From Chryseobacterium cheonjiense (lineage in GTDB: Bacteria; Bacteroidota; Bacteroidia; Flavobacteriales; Weeksellaceae), in assembly GCF_012927265.1 (NCBI RefSeq), contig NZ_JABBGF010000002.1, positions 186,001 to 250,000 on the forward strand: a stretch of DNA of 64,000 nt, given 5' to 3'. Under the pieces are notes generated by a model, which was not told the DNA's origin, did no database searches, and saw only the letters and a program-made list of their open reading frames with translations. Of this stretch, positions 9,507 through 18,571 are shown piece after piece. Each line of letters opens with the position of its first letter. Within the stretch, counting starts at the first letter, position 1. Both the position numbers and the translations under genes were made by a program.

Positions 9507-10292
9507 TTATAAATAATTTTGATTCTGGTTCTCGTTAATAAACCTGAATTTTATATCTTCAACTCCCTCAAAAGCTTCAATTTCTCTTACCAATTCCATA
9601 ATTTCATCTTCTTTCCGAAGCTCAATCCAGTAATATCTTTCAAACGAATCACCGCTAGGTATTTCACCTGTTGTTTTTACTGTTTTAAAGTCAAAAAATA
9701 CAGTATACTTACAATATTTTTCTAATAGAGATTTCATGTCTTTTTCCTGTTGAAAGGCTCTATTGTGAGTGAATTGCAATTGATATTCTGCCACTTTAAG
9801 AATACTGAGAGGAGAATACTTAAAAATAATGGCCAGTAAACAAAATGTAACGGTGCCTATAATTGCCATCACAACCCCGAATACTCCGCAGGAAATCCCT
9901 ATCATGATTATGGCAAACATAAAAGCAACGTTTCGTGGGTTTCTTATATTTGTACGGAACCGTATCATAGCTAATGCTCCCATCAATCCCAATCCTCTGG
10001 CCAGGCTGTCTCCAATTGCCATTACAATGGTCGTAGAAATGACGCCTATAAAAATCAATGACTGGATAAATTTATTGGTATCCGGATTTTTCTGGGTAGT
10101 AATCTCATACGTGAAAGCAACCAGTGAACATAAACAAAAGCTTAAAATGATAATAATTAAATTATTGATCATGCTGGGCTCACTGCTGTTTGATTTTAAT
10201 AATTCTAACATTATTTGTGTTTTAAAAAAATTATAAAGAATAATCTTTGATTTATTACGGAAGTCTGATACAGAAAGAAAAGTATTGAACAT
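9507..10292 (-). CDS. DUF4956 polytopic membrane protein
   Basis: The product (261 residues from the chosen start) has about four membrane segments between residues 40 and 170 and a soluble C-terminal domain of about 90 residues. It carries the DUF4956 hallmark GLMGALAMIRFRTNIRNPR, with the conserved FRT followed by a basic loop, then a glycine-rich helix. DUF4956 proteins are typically found beside CotH-kinase and VTC polyphosphate-polymerase genes; their activity is unknown. Here it heads an operon with the HlyD-type and TolC-like genes, next to a CotH gene. I chose ATG at 10292. A TTG at 10310 and an ATG at 10211 (MLELLKS) are alternatives; the last would shorten only the N-terminal tail. 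Confidence 0.87.
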   Translation of the reverse strand: MFNTFLSVSDFRNKSKIILYNFFKTQIMLELLKSNSSEPSMINNLIIIILSFCLCSLVAFTYEITTQKNPDTNKFIQSLIFIGVISTTIVMAIGDSLARGLGLMGALAMIRFRTNIRNPRNVAFMFAIIMIGISCGVFGVVMAIIGTVTFCLLAIIFKYSPLSILKVAEYQLQFTHNRAFQQEKDMKSLLEKYCKYTVFFDFKTVKTTGEIPSGDSFERYYWIELRKEDEIMELVREIEAFEGVEDIKFRFINENQNQNYL

Positions 10293-10364
10293 TTTTCCAA
10301 TACTTTTCAACTATAAGTAAAATAAAGATCAGTTTATCTGACATCTACAAGAAAATCATATCAT

Positions 10365-10394
10365 AAAAGACTATCCGTTTCCAGATAGTCTTTT
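10365..10394. terminator. Intrinsic terminator between the CotH gene and the DUF4956 operon
   Basis: A perfect 11-bp stem AAAAGACTATC / GATAGTCTTTT with an 8-nt loop lies just downstream of the CotH stop codon. The stem provides its own short U-run on the minus strand. It should separate the CotH transcript from the DUF4956 operon, although read-through is possible. Confidence 0.75.
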
Positions 10395-10407
10395 GTATCA
10401 TTAAGAT

Positions 10408-13400
10408 TTATTTTTTGATAATCTTGAATGTTTCTGCTTTATTATCAGCAGCAACGATTCTCATAATATACATTGCTGTCGGCAAATAAGCTATATTAAC
10501 TATATTCTGTTTTTGTTTCAGTTTTGCAGTAAATTCTAATTTACCCGACATATTATATATATACACTACAGAATTCTCAACAGGCATATCAATATGAAGT
10601 TCTGAAGAAACCGGGTTTGGATATACTTTTACATTTGCTTTCGGCTCAACTTCTACTTTATTATCCTTCTCCTTTTCTTCTTCTTCTTTTGGTTTTTCTT
10701 CTATCGCTGTTTTGGCAGTTGAATTATTATTAATAAGTACCGCCTCCCAACTTTGCGGCAATGCATTATCAAGGTTATTATTAATGAGTTTCAGATAATA
10801 TCCCTGTCCGTTTGCCTGAGTTGGCCATGGCGAATTCTTACTATACGTTACTACATCTGCAACAGTTCCCGTTGCATCTTTGAATGTTATCGTTTCTCCG
10901 TCGTTACTCAGGCTTCCGCTGGTCCACTGATATTTCGTAAGATTGCTGAACCCTGTGATCAGAGAGGTATTTTTCACTAACATCATCGTCTGGTTTGGCG
11001 CTAAAGTAGTTCCTGCCGGGAATATATAGTTAATGGCGTCTGAAATGGTATAACCTGTTAAATCCAAAGGTTTATTTCCGGCATTACTCAACAATAAAAA
11101 CTCGGCATCGGCATTACTTTGAGGCTTATAGTTAATCCCTGAAATTACCAGCTTACCTGCTATTCCTTTGGTAACTTTTATAGCCTGATACGTAATAGGC
11201 CCCCAGTTGTTCGTCGTAAATGCTCTTGAAACAATGGTATGATTTCCTATAGGCAGTAAAAATCCGGCAGTATACAATTTAGCATCCGGAGAAATAACGC
11301 CATCATTTCCCATAGGATCGCTGCCGTTAATCGTATAATATACTTGTGTTCCTGAATTAGGATTTGTAATCGTTACAGGTGCTTCATCAATAATCTCTGC
11401 TGCAGAATTAATAGTTGTTTTGGAAAGCGTATGCGCAAGTCCGTTTGAAAGCCATTTGGCGATGTTATAATTTACACGTTCCGGCATTTCATTGATAATT
11501 CTTACATTACTTTGTTTCCACAAGGTATAAGCATTGCTGGTAAAGCCCAGCCAAGCAGCATCCATTTTATAAACCAGATCAAGTTCCTGAGCGGCGCTTT
11601 GCACTTTCGCCTGTAACGCGGCAGCTGTAAGCGGAGCTCCGTCTGTCTGCATCTGCATAAGAACCTGATCTTTTACCAATGTTCTGAATTCAAGATTTCC
11701 ATTGTTTCCAATGAAAGGCGAAAATAAGGTTCCCGGACCATTCAATCCATAACCTGGTATTGCCCATTTCGTAAGATAAGTCCCTCCATTTACCCAATTT
11801 TGCTTGAAAAATCCTCCGTCAGTATCATTGATCATGAATCTGAATTTCGTAAAATTAGGTGCATCATTATGTCCTATTGCAATAGCTTCATTTTCTGTGT
11901 CACCCATCATATACATCAGCATAAACTTGATATAATCATCTACATCTACTTTTTGCTTGAACAATTGGAAATTTTTTGTTGCTGCTGCATTTCTCACCTC
12001 ATTCCATTTCTGAGGATCGCCATCTCCGGAGTATACAACACCAAAAGACCATAGAGCATCCTGCATATTCACATGGGTATAATTATCACTGTCATCTCCA
12101 AAATATTCTTCCAGATTTTCTTCACAGAAATCATCACGCATAGTTTTAATACCTTTATAAACACCGTTTACATACAGATGAACAAATTTAGTATTCAAAG
12201 CAAATTTCCCCATCTGCTTTTGCGTATTCATGAATACCTTCTCGCTGAAACGTGAATATCCTAATCCATAAACATTTCTTGACGGCCCATCCTGTCCTTC
12301 TTTTAGCTGAATAGAATTGAATTTATTGGATGGCGGATAAAGATCACCCGGAATCGTCTCAAAAAAATTATATTCCGCTTTTTTTACGTTCCAGTCTTTA
12401 TTAAACTTAAATTTAATTCCCGGATTTGGCCAATAGGCAGAACTTTCTTGTCCGAATATTTTGACCCCTGCATTGCTATAGAAAGTTTTGTTATTAGGGT
12501 TAATATTATTATCTATATATTCAAAAGAGCTTCTTTGATAAGTACCATTCATTAATGAAGAGTTTGTAGATACGGACACAATTGGTATCTGGGATAAGCT
12601 CTGTGCATACTCTGAAGATGTAATATTGTTTTTGTATTCCCATCCTGTTTCATTGGCAAAACCATCGGATAAAAAGTAGGAATTTGCGATAACTCCGGAG
12701 TTATTACCATTTGCATCATAGGCATAATATTTTACTACCGAATTTTTGTTGATAGGAATTGGCCCTGTGTAAACAGTTCCTACCGTTTCGGATGGAAATG
12801 CTCCGTTTACAGTATATCTGATTGTAGATCCTGATGGTGCCGTAATGGAAAGATTAAATCCTGTGGGATAAACTCCTCTTTTATGACTTATTCCTGTTAT
12901 CAGATTAAGTTTTGACAGCTGATTGCTCTTATTATAAGAGTCTTTGATGAAGCCCGTAAAAGAACCTGAACCATCCTGCATGCGACCATAGCTTTCATTA
13001 AACGGCATTTCCGGAAAGTCTACATAATCCTGCTGAATGACTGTCCCGTTAACTTTTCTGGATAAATATAATTTCTCCCCGGAGTTTTTTAGCTTGAATT
13101 TCAAATGCGCGTCTCCTGTTTCTGGTTTTTCATCGGCAGATACTACCAAAAATCCTTTGGCCGGGACGCATAAATTTTTAAGCTCATGAAGTGTTCTGTT
13201 TCCATTTTTATTTGAAATGTAAACTCCACTGTTTTCATTATTAAAGTATACGGGATAATTATGATTATTGTAAATCTCAACCCAATCTTCTCCCTGGCTC
13301 AAAGTTCCCTGAGAAGATACTTCATTAATATACAGCTGTGTCATGTTAGCCGGATTCTGCTCTATTCCTTCTATGGTAAGCGGCTCTGTAGTACCCGCTA

Positions 13401-15672
13401 AGACAATCTTCAATTTAGGCTGTAAAAATTCATTGGAGTTTCTGGAATGGGTAATCATGGATCCTTCGACCGTCTCAAATTTGAAAGCTAAGTTTTGCCC
13501 TGATTTCCATCCATCCAGAATATTCTGATGAATAATATTTTTTAAGTTAGGCGTTTTATAAATAGCCTGGTTGGATGCATTGTTTTCACTCACAGCATTC
13601 CATTCTTGTTGAATAGTAGTATAATCTCTGTTTGTAATTGAATTTCTTACTGCTGTATAAATCTCTGCATCCCTTAATTCCGATGAAATCTTAATTTTTA
13701 CAGGAGTCGTAGAATTCCCGTATTTATAAAATTCGATCCATGCACTCACTACTTTTGCACCTTCAGGAATAGAAACATTGTCAAATTTTACGGTATTAAT
13801 TTCTGAATTAGCACCTGTATTAAAATTAAGAAGCCCGTTCAAGTTTACGTTACCTGTTGAAATATTTTCGGCAGCGTCATTATCATAATTTGCTACGTAA
13901 TAAATCTTTTCTTCATCATCAATCTGAATGGGACTTGCTGTAGAGCCAACTATTACGCCAATTGTATATTCTATAACCAGACGTGGCTGAAGAAATTCAT
14001 TTCCATTTCTTGAAAAGACATTCAATGGAGATGTAGATTCCGGAAGGGATTCAAATTTAAATGCCAAACTTTGTCCTGGCTGCCAGCCTTTTGATCTGTT
14101 TTCGTCTATAATTGTACGCAAATTCGGAGTCCTGAATTTTTGTTCATGCTGAATAGGAAAATTTAAATTAGTCGCAGAAAGTACAACCTGATTGGCAGAA
14201 TAATTCCTTCCGGTCACCTGATTGATAGTATTGGTGTAAACCGAAGGATTTCCGATTTCAGAATTAATTTTTATTTTAGATCCGGAAGTATTGGTATTTC
14301 CGTATGAAGAAAACTCGATATAAGCATCGGTAATTTTCGCATTGGAAGGTATATCAATACCATCAAATTTGATCGTATTTGTTTGTGGAACGGCAGGAGT
14401 ACCTCCGCTCAAAGATAATACTCCTAAATTAACATCAACATTCCCTAATGCCAGATATTGTGTTGCATCATTTTCGGTGAGTGCAGTATATCTTGTTATC
14501 TTTCCTTGGGTAGGCATTGCTCCTACGCTTGGTCCCTGATTATTATTTAAATATTCAACAACCAAACGCGGACTGTAGTTTGCCCATCCATTGGAAGACC
14601 ATGCATTGGCAATCCCTCCATTTCCTTCTATTAAGAAAGCCATACTTTGACCGGATTGCCATCCAACCAAACGGTTTTCTTCTATAATATCCTTTAAATT
14701 TGGTGATGTCTGCTTCGTATTTGCAACATTCCAGGAATTTGTAATTCCCCAGCTTACTTGTCTTTGAGAATATCTTCTTGAAGTAATATTCTGCCTGGCC
14801 GTAGTATACGCCAATGAATTTCCCAATTCTGTTCTAAACTTCAGCTCAGCATTTGCAGCATTGCTTCCATAAGAATATAGCTCAATATAAGCATTGACAA
14901 CTTTTGCATTGTTGGGGATCTGTACATTATCAAAACGCAGTACACTTACTTGCGGGAAAGCGCCATATTTCCCTCCTAACTCCAAGACGCCACTATCCAA
15001 ATACATATCGCCACTGGTAAGTATCTGCTCCGCGTCATTATTTCCACTTGATATGACTACGCTTGTAGATCCTGTTGCTGACCAATAATCAATAACCAAA
15101 GTCGGGCGATATCCCGCAGGCGCTGAAAAAGATTTTACGGTAAAAGCTCCCTGCTCATTTCCTGTAAAACGAAAAGCAATATTTGCATTAATAATACCTG
15201 AAGGAAACATTTGTTGTAAAATACCTTTCAGTTCCGGTGAATTATACTGCTGATTCACAACGCAGGTAGTAGTTGTCCAGGTTACCGACGAAGATGTATA
15301 ATTCCTGGATTTAATATTAAGGCCTGTGGATGCAGCAGTGGATGTGGGATAAGGAAGCGAGCTCCCGATCTCTCCTTTAATATTAATCACAGTACCCGAA
15401 TTACTTGCCTCATCGCCATAAAATACAATGTAGGCATTGTTGATAATAGCATCAGACGGAAGCGTAACTCCTTCGAAACGCAAAAAGGTTTCCTGAGAAC
15501 TTGCTCCGTCTTTGCCATGCAATTCTAAATCTGAACTTGTGAAGTAGGCAGTATTATTCTGACTAACTTCTACGTCGTTATTCTGACTACTTAGTTCAAT
15601 TTTAGCTTGGTTTTGGGCTAGAATAAAAACACCGTAGCACATTAATAACAACATGCTAATTTTTTTTCTCAT
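10408..15672 (-). CDS. CotH kinase family surface protein with tandem domains and T9SS tail
   Basis: The 1754-residue product begins with a signal peptide (MRKKISMLLLMCYGVFILAQ). Four related domains of about 185 residues follow (roughly 25-200, 205-380, 395-575, 590-765), each with an NNDA/ENDA-like start, an FD(G/N)V.IP...K strand and a late WxxGQ(S/N)(L/M)AF motif. Next come a lamin-tail-like domain (about 775-900), a chitobiase-type beta-sandwich (about 920-990), the CotH kinase-like domain (about 1010-1300, with VNGVYKGIKTMRDDF and MINDTDGGF), a second beta-sandwich, a second lamin-tail domain, a Glu/Lys linker and a T9SS sorting domain (VYPNP onward). CotH proteins phosphorylate spore-coat proteins in Bacillus; here a surface kinase is inferred. 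ATG 15672 is preferred over TTG two codons upstream. Confidence 0.92.
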   Translation of the reverse strand: MRKKISMLLLMCYGVFILAQNQAKIELSSQNNDVEVSQNNTAYFTSSDLELHGKDGASSQETFLRFEGVTLPSDAIINNAYIVFYGDEASNSGTVINIKGEIGSSLPYPTSTAASTGLNIKSRNYTSSSVTWTTTTCVVNQQYNSPELKGILQQMFPSGIINANIAFRFTGNEQGAFTVKSFSAPAGYRPTLVIDYWSATGSTSVVISSGNNDAEQILTSGDMYLDSGVLELGGKYGAFPQVSVLRFDNVQIPNNAKVVNAYIELYSYGSNAANAELKFRTELGNSLAYTTARQNITSRRYSQRQVSWGITNSWNVANTKQTSPNLKDIIEENRLVGWQSGQSMAFLIEGNGGIANAWSSNGWANYSPRLVVEYLNNNQGPSVGAMPTQGKITRYTALTENDATQYLALGNVDVNLGVLSLSGGTPAVPQTNTIKFDGIDIPSNAKITDAYIEFSSYGNTNTSGSKIKINSEIGNPSVYTNTINQVTGRNYSANQVVLSATNLNFPIQHEQKFRTPNLRTIIDENRSKGWQPGQSLAFKFESLPESTSPLNVFSRNGNEFLQPRLVIEYTIGVIVGSTASPIQIDDEEKIYYVANYDNDAAENISTGNVNLNGLLNFNTGANSEINTVKFDNVSIPEGAKVVSAWIEFYKYGNSTTPVKIKISSELRDAEIYTAVRNSITNRDYTTIQQEWNAVSENNASNQAIYKTPNLKNIIHQNILDGWKSGQNLAFKFETVEGSMITHSRNSNEFLQPKLKIVLAGTTEPLTIEGIEQNPANMTQLYINEVSSQGTLSQGEDWVEIYNNHNYPVYFNNENSGVYISNKNGNRTLHELKNLCVPAKGFLVVSADEKPETGDAHLKFKLKNSGEKLYLSRKVNGTVIQQDYVDFPEMPFNESYGRMQDGSGSFTGFIKDSYNKSNQLSKLNLITGISHKRGVYPTGFNLSITAPSGSTIRYTVNGAFPSETVGTVYTGPIPINKNSVVKYYAYDANGNNSGVIANSYFLSDGFANETGWEYKNNITSSEYAQSLSQIPIVSVSTNSSLMNGTYQRSSFEYIDNNINPNNKTFYSNAGVKIFGQESSAYWPNPGIKFKFNKDWNVKKAEYNFFETIPGDLYPPSNKFNSIQLKEGQDGPSRNVYGLGYSRFSEKVFMNTQKQMGKFALNTKFVHLYVNGVYKGIKTMRDDFCEENLEEYFGDDSDNYTHVNMQDALWSFGVVYSGDGDPQKWNEVRNAAATKNFQLFKQKVDVDDYIKFMLMYMMGDTENEAIAIGHNDAPNFTKFRFMINDTDGGFFKQNWVNGGTYLTKWAIPGYGLNGPGTLFSPFIGNNGNLEFRTLVKDQVLMQMQTDGAPLTAAALQAKVQSAAQELDLVYKMDAAWLGFTSNAYTLWKQSNVRIINEMPERVNYNIAKWLSNGLAHTLSKTTINSAAEIIDEAPVTITNPNSGTQVYYTINGSDPMGNDGVISPDAKLYTAGFLLPIGNHTIVSRAFTTNNWGPITYQAIKVTKGIAGKLVISGINYKPQSNADAEFLLLSNAGNKPLDLTGYTISDAINYIFPAGTTLAPNQTMMLVKNTSLITGFSNLTKYQWTSGSLSNDGETITFKDATGTVADVVTYSKNSPWPTQANGQGYYLKLINNNLDNALPQSWEAVLINNNSTAKTAIEEKPKEEEEKEKDNKVEVEPKANVKVYPNPVSSELHIDMPVENSVVYIYNMSGKLEFTAKLKQKQNIVNIAYLPTAMYIMRIVAADNKAETFKIIKK

Positions 15673-15697
15673 CTTCAAATAAACTTAGTAAGGTAAT

Positions 15698-15723
15698 AAA
15701 GGAGAAAGCAGGCTTTCTCCTTT
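15698..15723. terminator. Intrinsic terminator upstream of the CotH gene
   Basis: A perfect 11-bp stem AAAGGAGAAAG / CTTTCTCCTTT with the 4-nt loop CAGG follows the secreted-protein gene on the minus strand. A second hairpin, AGAATAGC / GCTATTCT at 15728-15749, precedes it in the direction of transcription. Confidence 0.75.
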
Positions 15724-15786
15724 TTAAAGAATAGCATATCAGCTATTCTATCTATATATAAATATTTGTGTTTTTAGGGGAACTGT

Positions 15787-17154
15787 CTAGTTTCCGTAAA
15801 CCGGGACATTTCGTAAGGCCCAGGCGAAAACATTGGTGAAAAGCTGGGCAGTTGCCACATCACTATTATCTCCATATTTATCACCAAAAATAAAAACTCC
15901 GGAATTATTATCTATATCTGCAACCATAAGGTTTCTGGAGGTATTACTGGTCATTACCCCATATTTAACTGTACCGGGAATATTGGTTGCTATATATGCT
16001 CCATTACTTCCCTGAAACGGTATAGAAGTTGGGGTAGTATAAGGAAGGGTATATCCTGTAGGAGATACAAAAACCTGGCTTAAGTTTGCAGGAATTACAG
16101 TAGCTGTACCACTGGCACCTGTTTCAACAAAATACCCTAAAGCTTCAGAAAATGGAAGTTCATTAGTTTCGTCACCCTGATCAATTAAAACTCCTTTTCC
16201 TGAATTTGCCCAGTCCTTAACCAATGCAACAGCAGCACTGTTATATTCACTGCTGCTGCGTCCGTTCAGATATACAATGGAAGCTGTAGCAAGAGCATCA
16301 CTGATGGCAATTACTGATGTTGGACTTACACATTTCACCTCAATGCTTTGTGTGCCGGCATATGATAATGCAGACCCAACCGATCCTCCTGCAGGGGCAG
16401 CTCCACCATTAAGCCATGTCCCTATTTTTCCACCAGCCTTACTTGTACTACTATTACAGCCCGAGATCAAACCAGTTGAAAAGTTACTTCCGTTGATATT
16501 TACAACGATCAGCTTGGATGTTGATCTGGTAAGAAACGTAACCGGCACATTAGTACATATAATTCCGTTTGTATTAGTAATTGTAGGCTTTATAGTAACC
16601 GTTGCATTGTATGTTCCTACAGCACCCGGCGTACCGCTGCTTGGATATAAGATAACATTTTGATTTCCAATACTCGTAAAGCTTCCTGAAGCAATAAATG
16701 TGATCCCGTTTACGGTAGCCGTATAATTATAAACTCCCAGTTTTGTCACTCTTACTGGTATATTAATATAAATATTTTGCTGAGATATAGGTTTGTTGAT
16801 ATCATATGCTCCTGATACAGATATGAGATTACAATCCGTAAAATCTACATTTCCCTGTTCCTGGCCGCATAAACTTTTCCAGTCTCCTGTAGCAGTGGCT
16901 GTATCCCACACCCAAATATCGTAGCAATTGGAGGTTGTATTAAAAATTGTTAACCCGTTTTCTGAAGCTCCGGGAGCAATATTATCTCTTTCCGTTGTAG
17001 TAAGACGTGTTAAAAGAGTACCTGTATTCCTGTTTTTAGAAACTACATCAAGGGCTGATTTTGAATTGGGAGTAGTTGTGTTGATTCCTACCTGAGCATT
17101 TGCTGTGAATGCGGCTAAAGCTATAGCCACAAATAATAATTTTTTTTTGATCAT
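15787..17154 (-). CDS. Secreted protein of unknown function
   Basis: The 455-residue product has a clear signal peptide (MIKKKLLFVAIALAAFTANA). The mature start QVGINTTTPNSKSALDV is a sequence common at the N-terminus of Flavobacteriia cell-surface proteins. The middle is threonine/glycine-rich and probably beta-sheet. The last 200 residues (GVLIDQGDETNE, then VFIFGDKYGDNSD) alternate strands and helices in a way that suggests a class-I glutamine-amidotransferase-like or ThuA-like fold, but no catalytic triad can be assigned. No T9SS tail is obvious. It is transcribed alone, between the CotH gene and a divergent AraC-type regulator. Confidence 0.8.
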   Translation of the reverse strand: MIKKKLLFVAIALAAFTANAQVGINTTTPNSKSALDVVSKNRNTGTLLTRLTTTERDNIAPGASENGLTIFNTTSNCYDIWVWDTATATGDWKSLCGQEQGNVDFTDCNLISVSGAYDINKPISQQNIYINIPVRVTKLGVYNYTATVNGITFIASGSFTSIGNQNVILYPSSGTPGAVGTYNATVTIKPTITNTNGIICTNVPVTFLTRSTSKLIVVNINGSNFSTGLISGCNSSTSKAGGKIGTWLNGGAAPAGGSVGSALSYAGTQSIEVKCVSPTSVIAISDALATASIVYLNGRSSSEYNSAAVALVKDWANSGKGVLIDQGDETNELPFSEALGYFVETGASGTATVIPANLSQVFVSPTGYTLPYTTPTSIPFQGSNGAYIATNIPGTVKYGVMTSNTSRNLMVADIDNNSGVFIFGDKYGDNSDVATAQLFTNVFAWALRNVPVYGN

Positions 17155-17182
17155 AATGGTTTTTTATTTTTTTAAGAATGGG

Positions 17183-17190
17183 CAAAGATA
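17183..17190 (-). promoter_or_regulatory. Promoter -7 element of the secreted-protein gene
   Basis: TATCTTTG on the minus strand, 28 bp before the ATG, matches TAnnTTTG. No TTG is present at the usual distance. Confidence 0.45.
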
Positions 17191-17330
17191 AATCGAAAAT
17201 CTAAAGCATATTTTCATAGCTTAAGTGAATACTCATAAGGACTCATTTTTTTATTATGTAAAAACAAAATGCTATATATCAATAAGATAAATAAATATTT
17301 TATAAAATCACTTATCATCAAAAGTTTTTT

Positions 17331-17338
17331 TAAATTTG
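17331..17338 (+). promoter_or_regulatory. Promoter -7 element of the AraC-type regulator
   Basis: TAAATTTG, 26 bp before the ATG at 17365. Its position argues against the upstream in-frame ATG at 17269 being the true start, because that codon would lie upstream of the transcription start. Confidence 0.55.
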
Positions 17339-17364
17339 CAACATCCCTTAATAAAACAACACAA

Positions 17365-18396
17365 ATGTCAGATCAAATTATTACAAAAGCGCAAGCAGCT
17401 TATCATATCCAAACTGAAAATGCGATACGAAAAAAATTTTTGATACAGTTTCTGTATTCATTAATTGTAATGTCATCTGTTTTTGAGGTTATATATTGGA
17501 TTTTCGATTTTATAGTATTATTTCTGATTAATGCTATCGGTTTGATAATGCACGCCTTACTTTTAATTTATTTTTACAATTTTAGATTAACAATTATAAA
17601 ACTATTTGCTAATCTTTATCTTATTTTCATTTCTATCTTTATTACTGTATTCGTTATATTATTATGGAAGATTGAGTCAGTTATTTTGATGTGGTATATT
17701 CTTGTACCATTAGGAGTAATAAATCTTTTTTCCTACAAAGCTGTAATAAAATGGGGTATATATGTTTTAGCTCTTGCAATTTTAGTTTTTATACTGCCAT
17801 TTGATCAGTTTTATGCTATAAAAGTTGTCGATCAGCACTTTCTTACTTACTTAAGTATTTTTACCTTTATCAGTATATTATATCTGGTATGTCTTATAAT
17901 TTATTATAAAGAAAAGATTAATATGTGTAGCTCTGATTTCTTACCTATATCAGAAGATGAAGGCACAGACTATGAATTGTCAAAGAAAACCTTAACCACC
18001 GTATCTTCCGCAGATGAAGACAGTAATAAGTACAATGAATTATTTGAAGAAATAAAAGTTTACCTGGAAAAAAATAAACCCTTTAAAGATCCTGATTTTA
18101 GTATACAGCAACTTGCCGCTGAACTAAATAGCAACAGTACTTATATATCTCGGGCTATTAACATAAAAACTAATATGAATTTTAAAACTTTCATCAATAA
18201 ATACAGAATTAATCAGGTAAAGCAGGAGCTAAATAATATTGACAATGATAAATATACTCTTATGTATATATACACCAGCGCAGGTTTTAAATATCAATCT
18301 ACTTTCAATAAAGTTTTCAAACAGATAGAGAACATAACTCCTTCTGAGTATATAGCACAAAAAAATAAAGATTCGGAAGGTAAAGATCCACAGTAA
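17365..18396 (+). CDS. Membrane-anchored AraC-family transcriptional regulator
   Basis: From the chosen start (MSDQIITKAQ) the product has 343 residues. The first 200 contain about six hydrophobic helices and form a membrane sensor domain. The last 100 are an AraC-type DNA-binding domain with two helix-turn-helix units: FSIQQLAAELNSNSTYISRAI, then a second unit ending KQIENITPSEYIAQ. This layout is common in Flavobacteriia, where the membrane domain is thought to sense an envelope signal. An ATG at 17269 would add 32 residues but lies upstream of the promoter element. It is divergent from the secreted-protein gene, which is a possible target; that is inference. Confidence 0.85.
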   Translation: MSDQIITKAQAAYHIQTENAIRKKFLIQFLYSLIVMSSVFEVIYWIFDFIVLFLINAIGLIMHALLLIYFYNFRLTIIKLFANLYLIFISIFITVFVILLWKIESVILMWYILVPLGVINLFSYKAVIKWGIYVLALAILVFILPFDQFYAIKVVDQHFLTYLSIFTFISILYLVCLIIYYKEKINMCSSDFLPISEDEGTDYELSKKTLTTVSSADEDSNKYNELFEEIKVYLEKNKPFKDPDFSIQQLAAELNSNSTYISRAINIKTNMNFKTFINKYRINQVKQELNNIDNDKYTLMYIYTSAGFKYQSTFNKVFKQIENITPSEYIAQKNKDSEGKDPQ

Positions 18397-18522
18397 TATA
18401 TTTTAAATAGAAATATTAGAACGGTTTTACATCGTTAATTTCTAAGTTTGATCTTCATTATTGAAAAGTACTTCATAGATACAGGCTGTCCTAAAACAGT
18501 CAAATAAATTTGATTATATTTA

Positions 18523-18548
18523 AAAACTCCGCGAAGCCGCGGAGTTTT
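18523..18548. terminator. Bidirectional intrinsic terminator
   Basis: A perfect 11-bp GC-rich stem AAAACTCCGCG / CGCGGAGTTTT with loop AAGC lies between the convergent regulator and GLPGLI genes. Confidence 0.88.
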
Positions 18549-18571
18549 AGGTTAGTTAAATGGTAATGAGA

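Noticed and set aside
9829..10236. 135-codon plus-strand ORF
   Set aside because: It is the antisense shadow of the DUF4956 gene; its hydrophobic stretches mirror that gene's membrane segments and it has no promoter or family match.
16277..16663. 128-codon plus-strand ORF
   Set aside because: It lies wholly within the secreted-protein gene on the opposite strand and has no independent support.
15672..17154. A prophage tail fibre, because of the VGINTTTPNSKSALDV start
   Set aside because: This N-terminal sequence is common in Flavobacteriia surface proteins, a Sec signal peptide is present and no phage genes are nearby.
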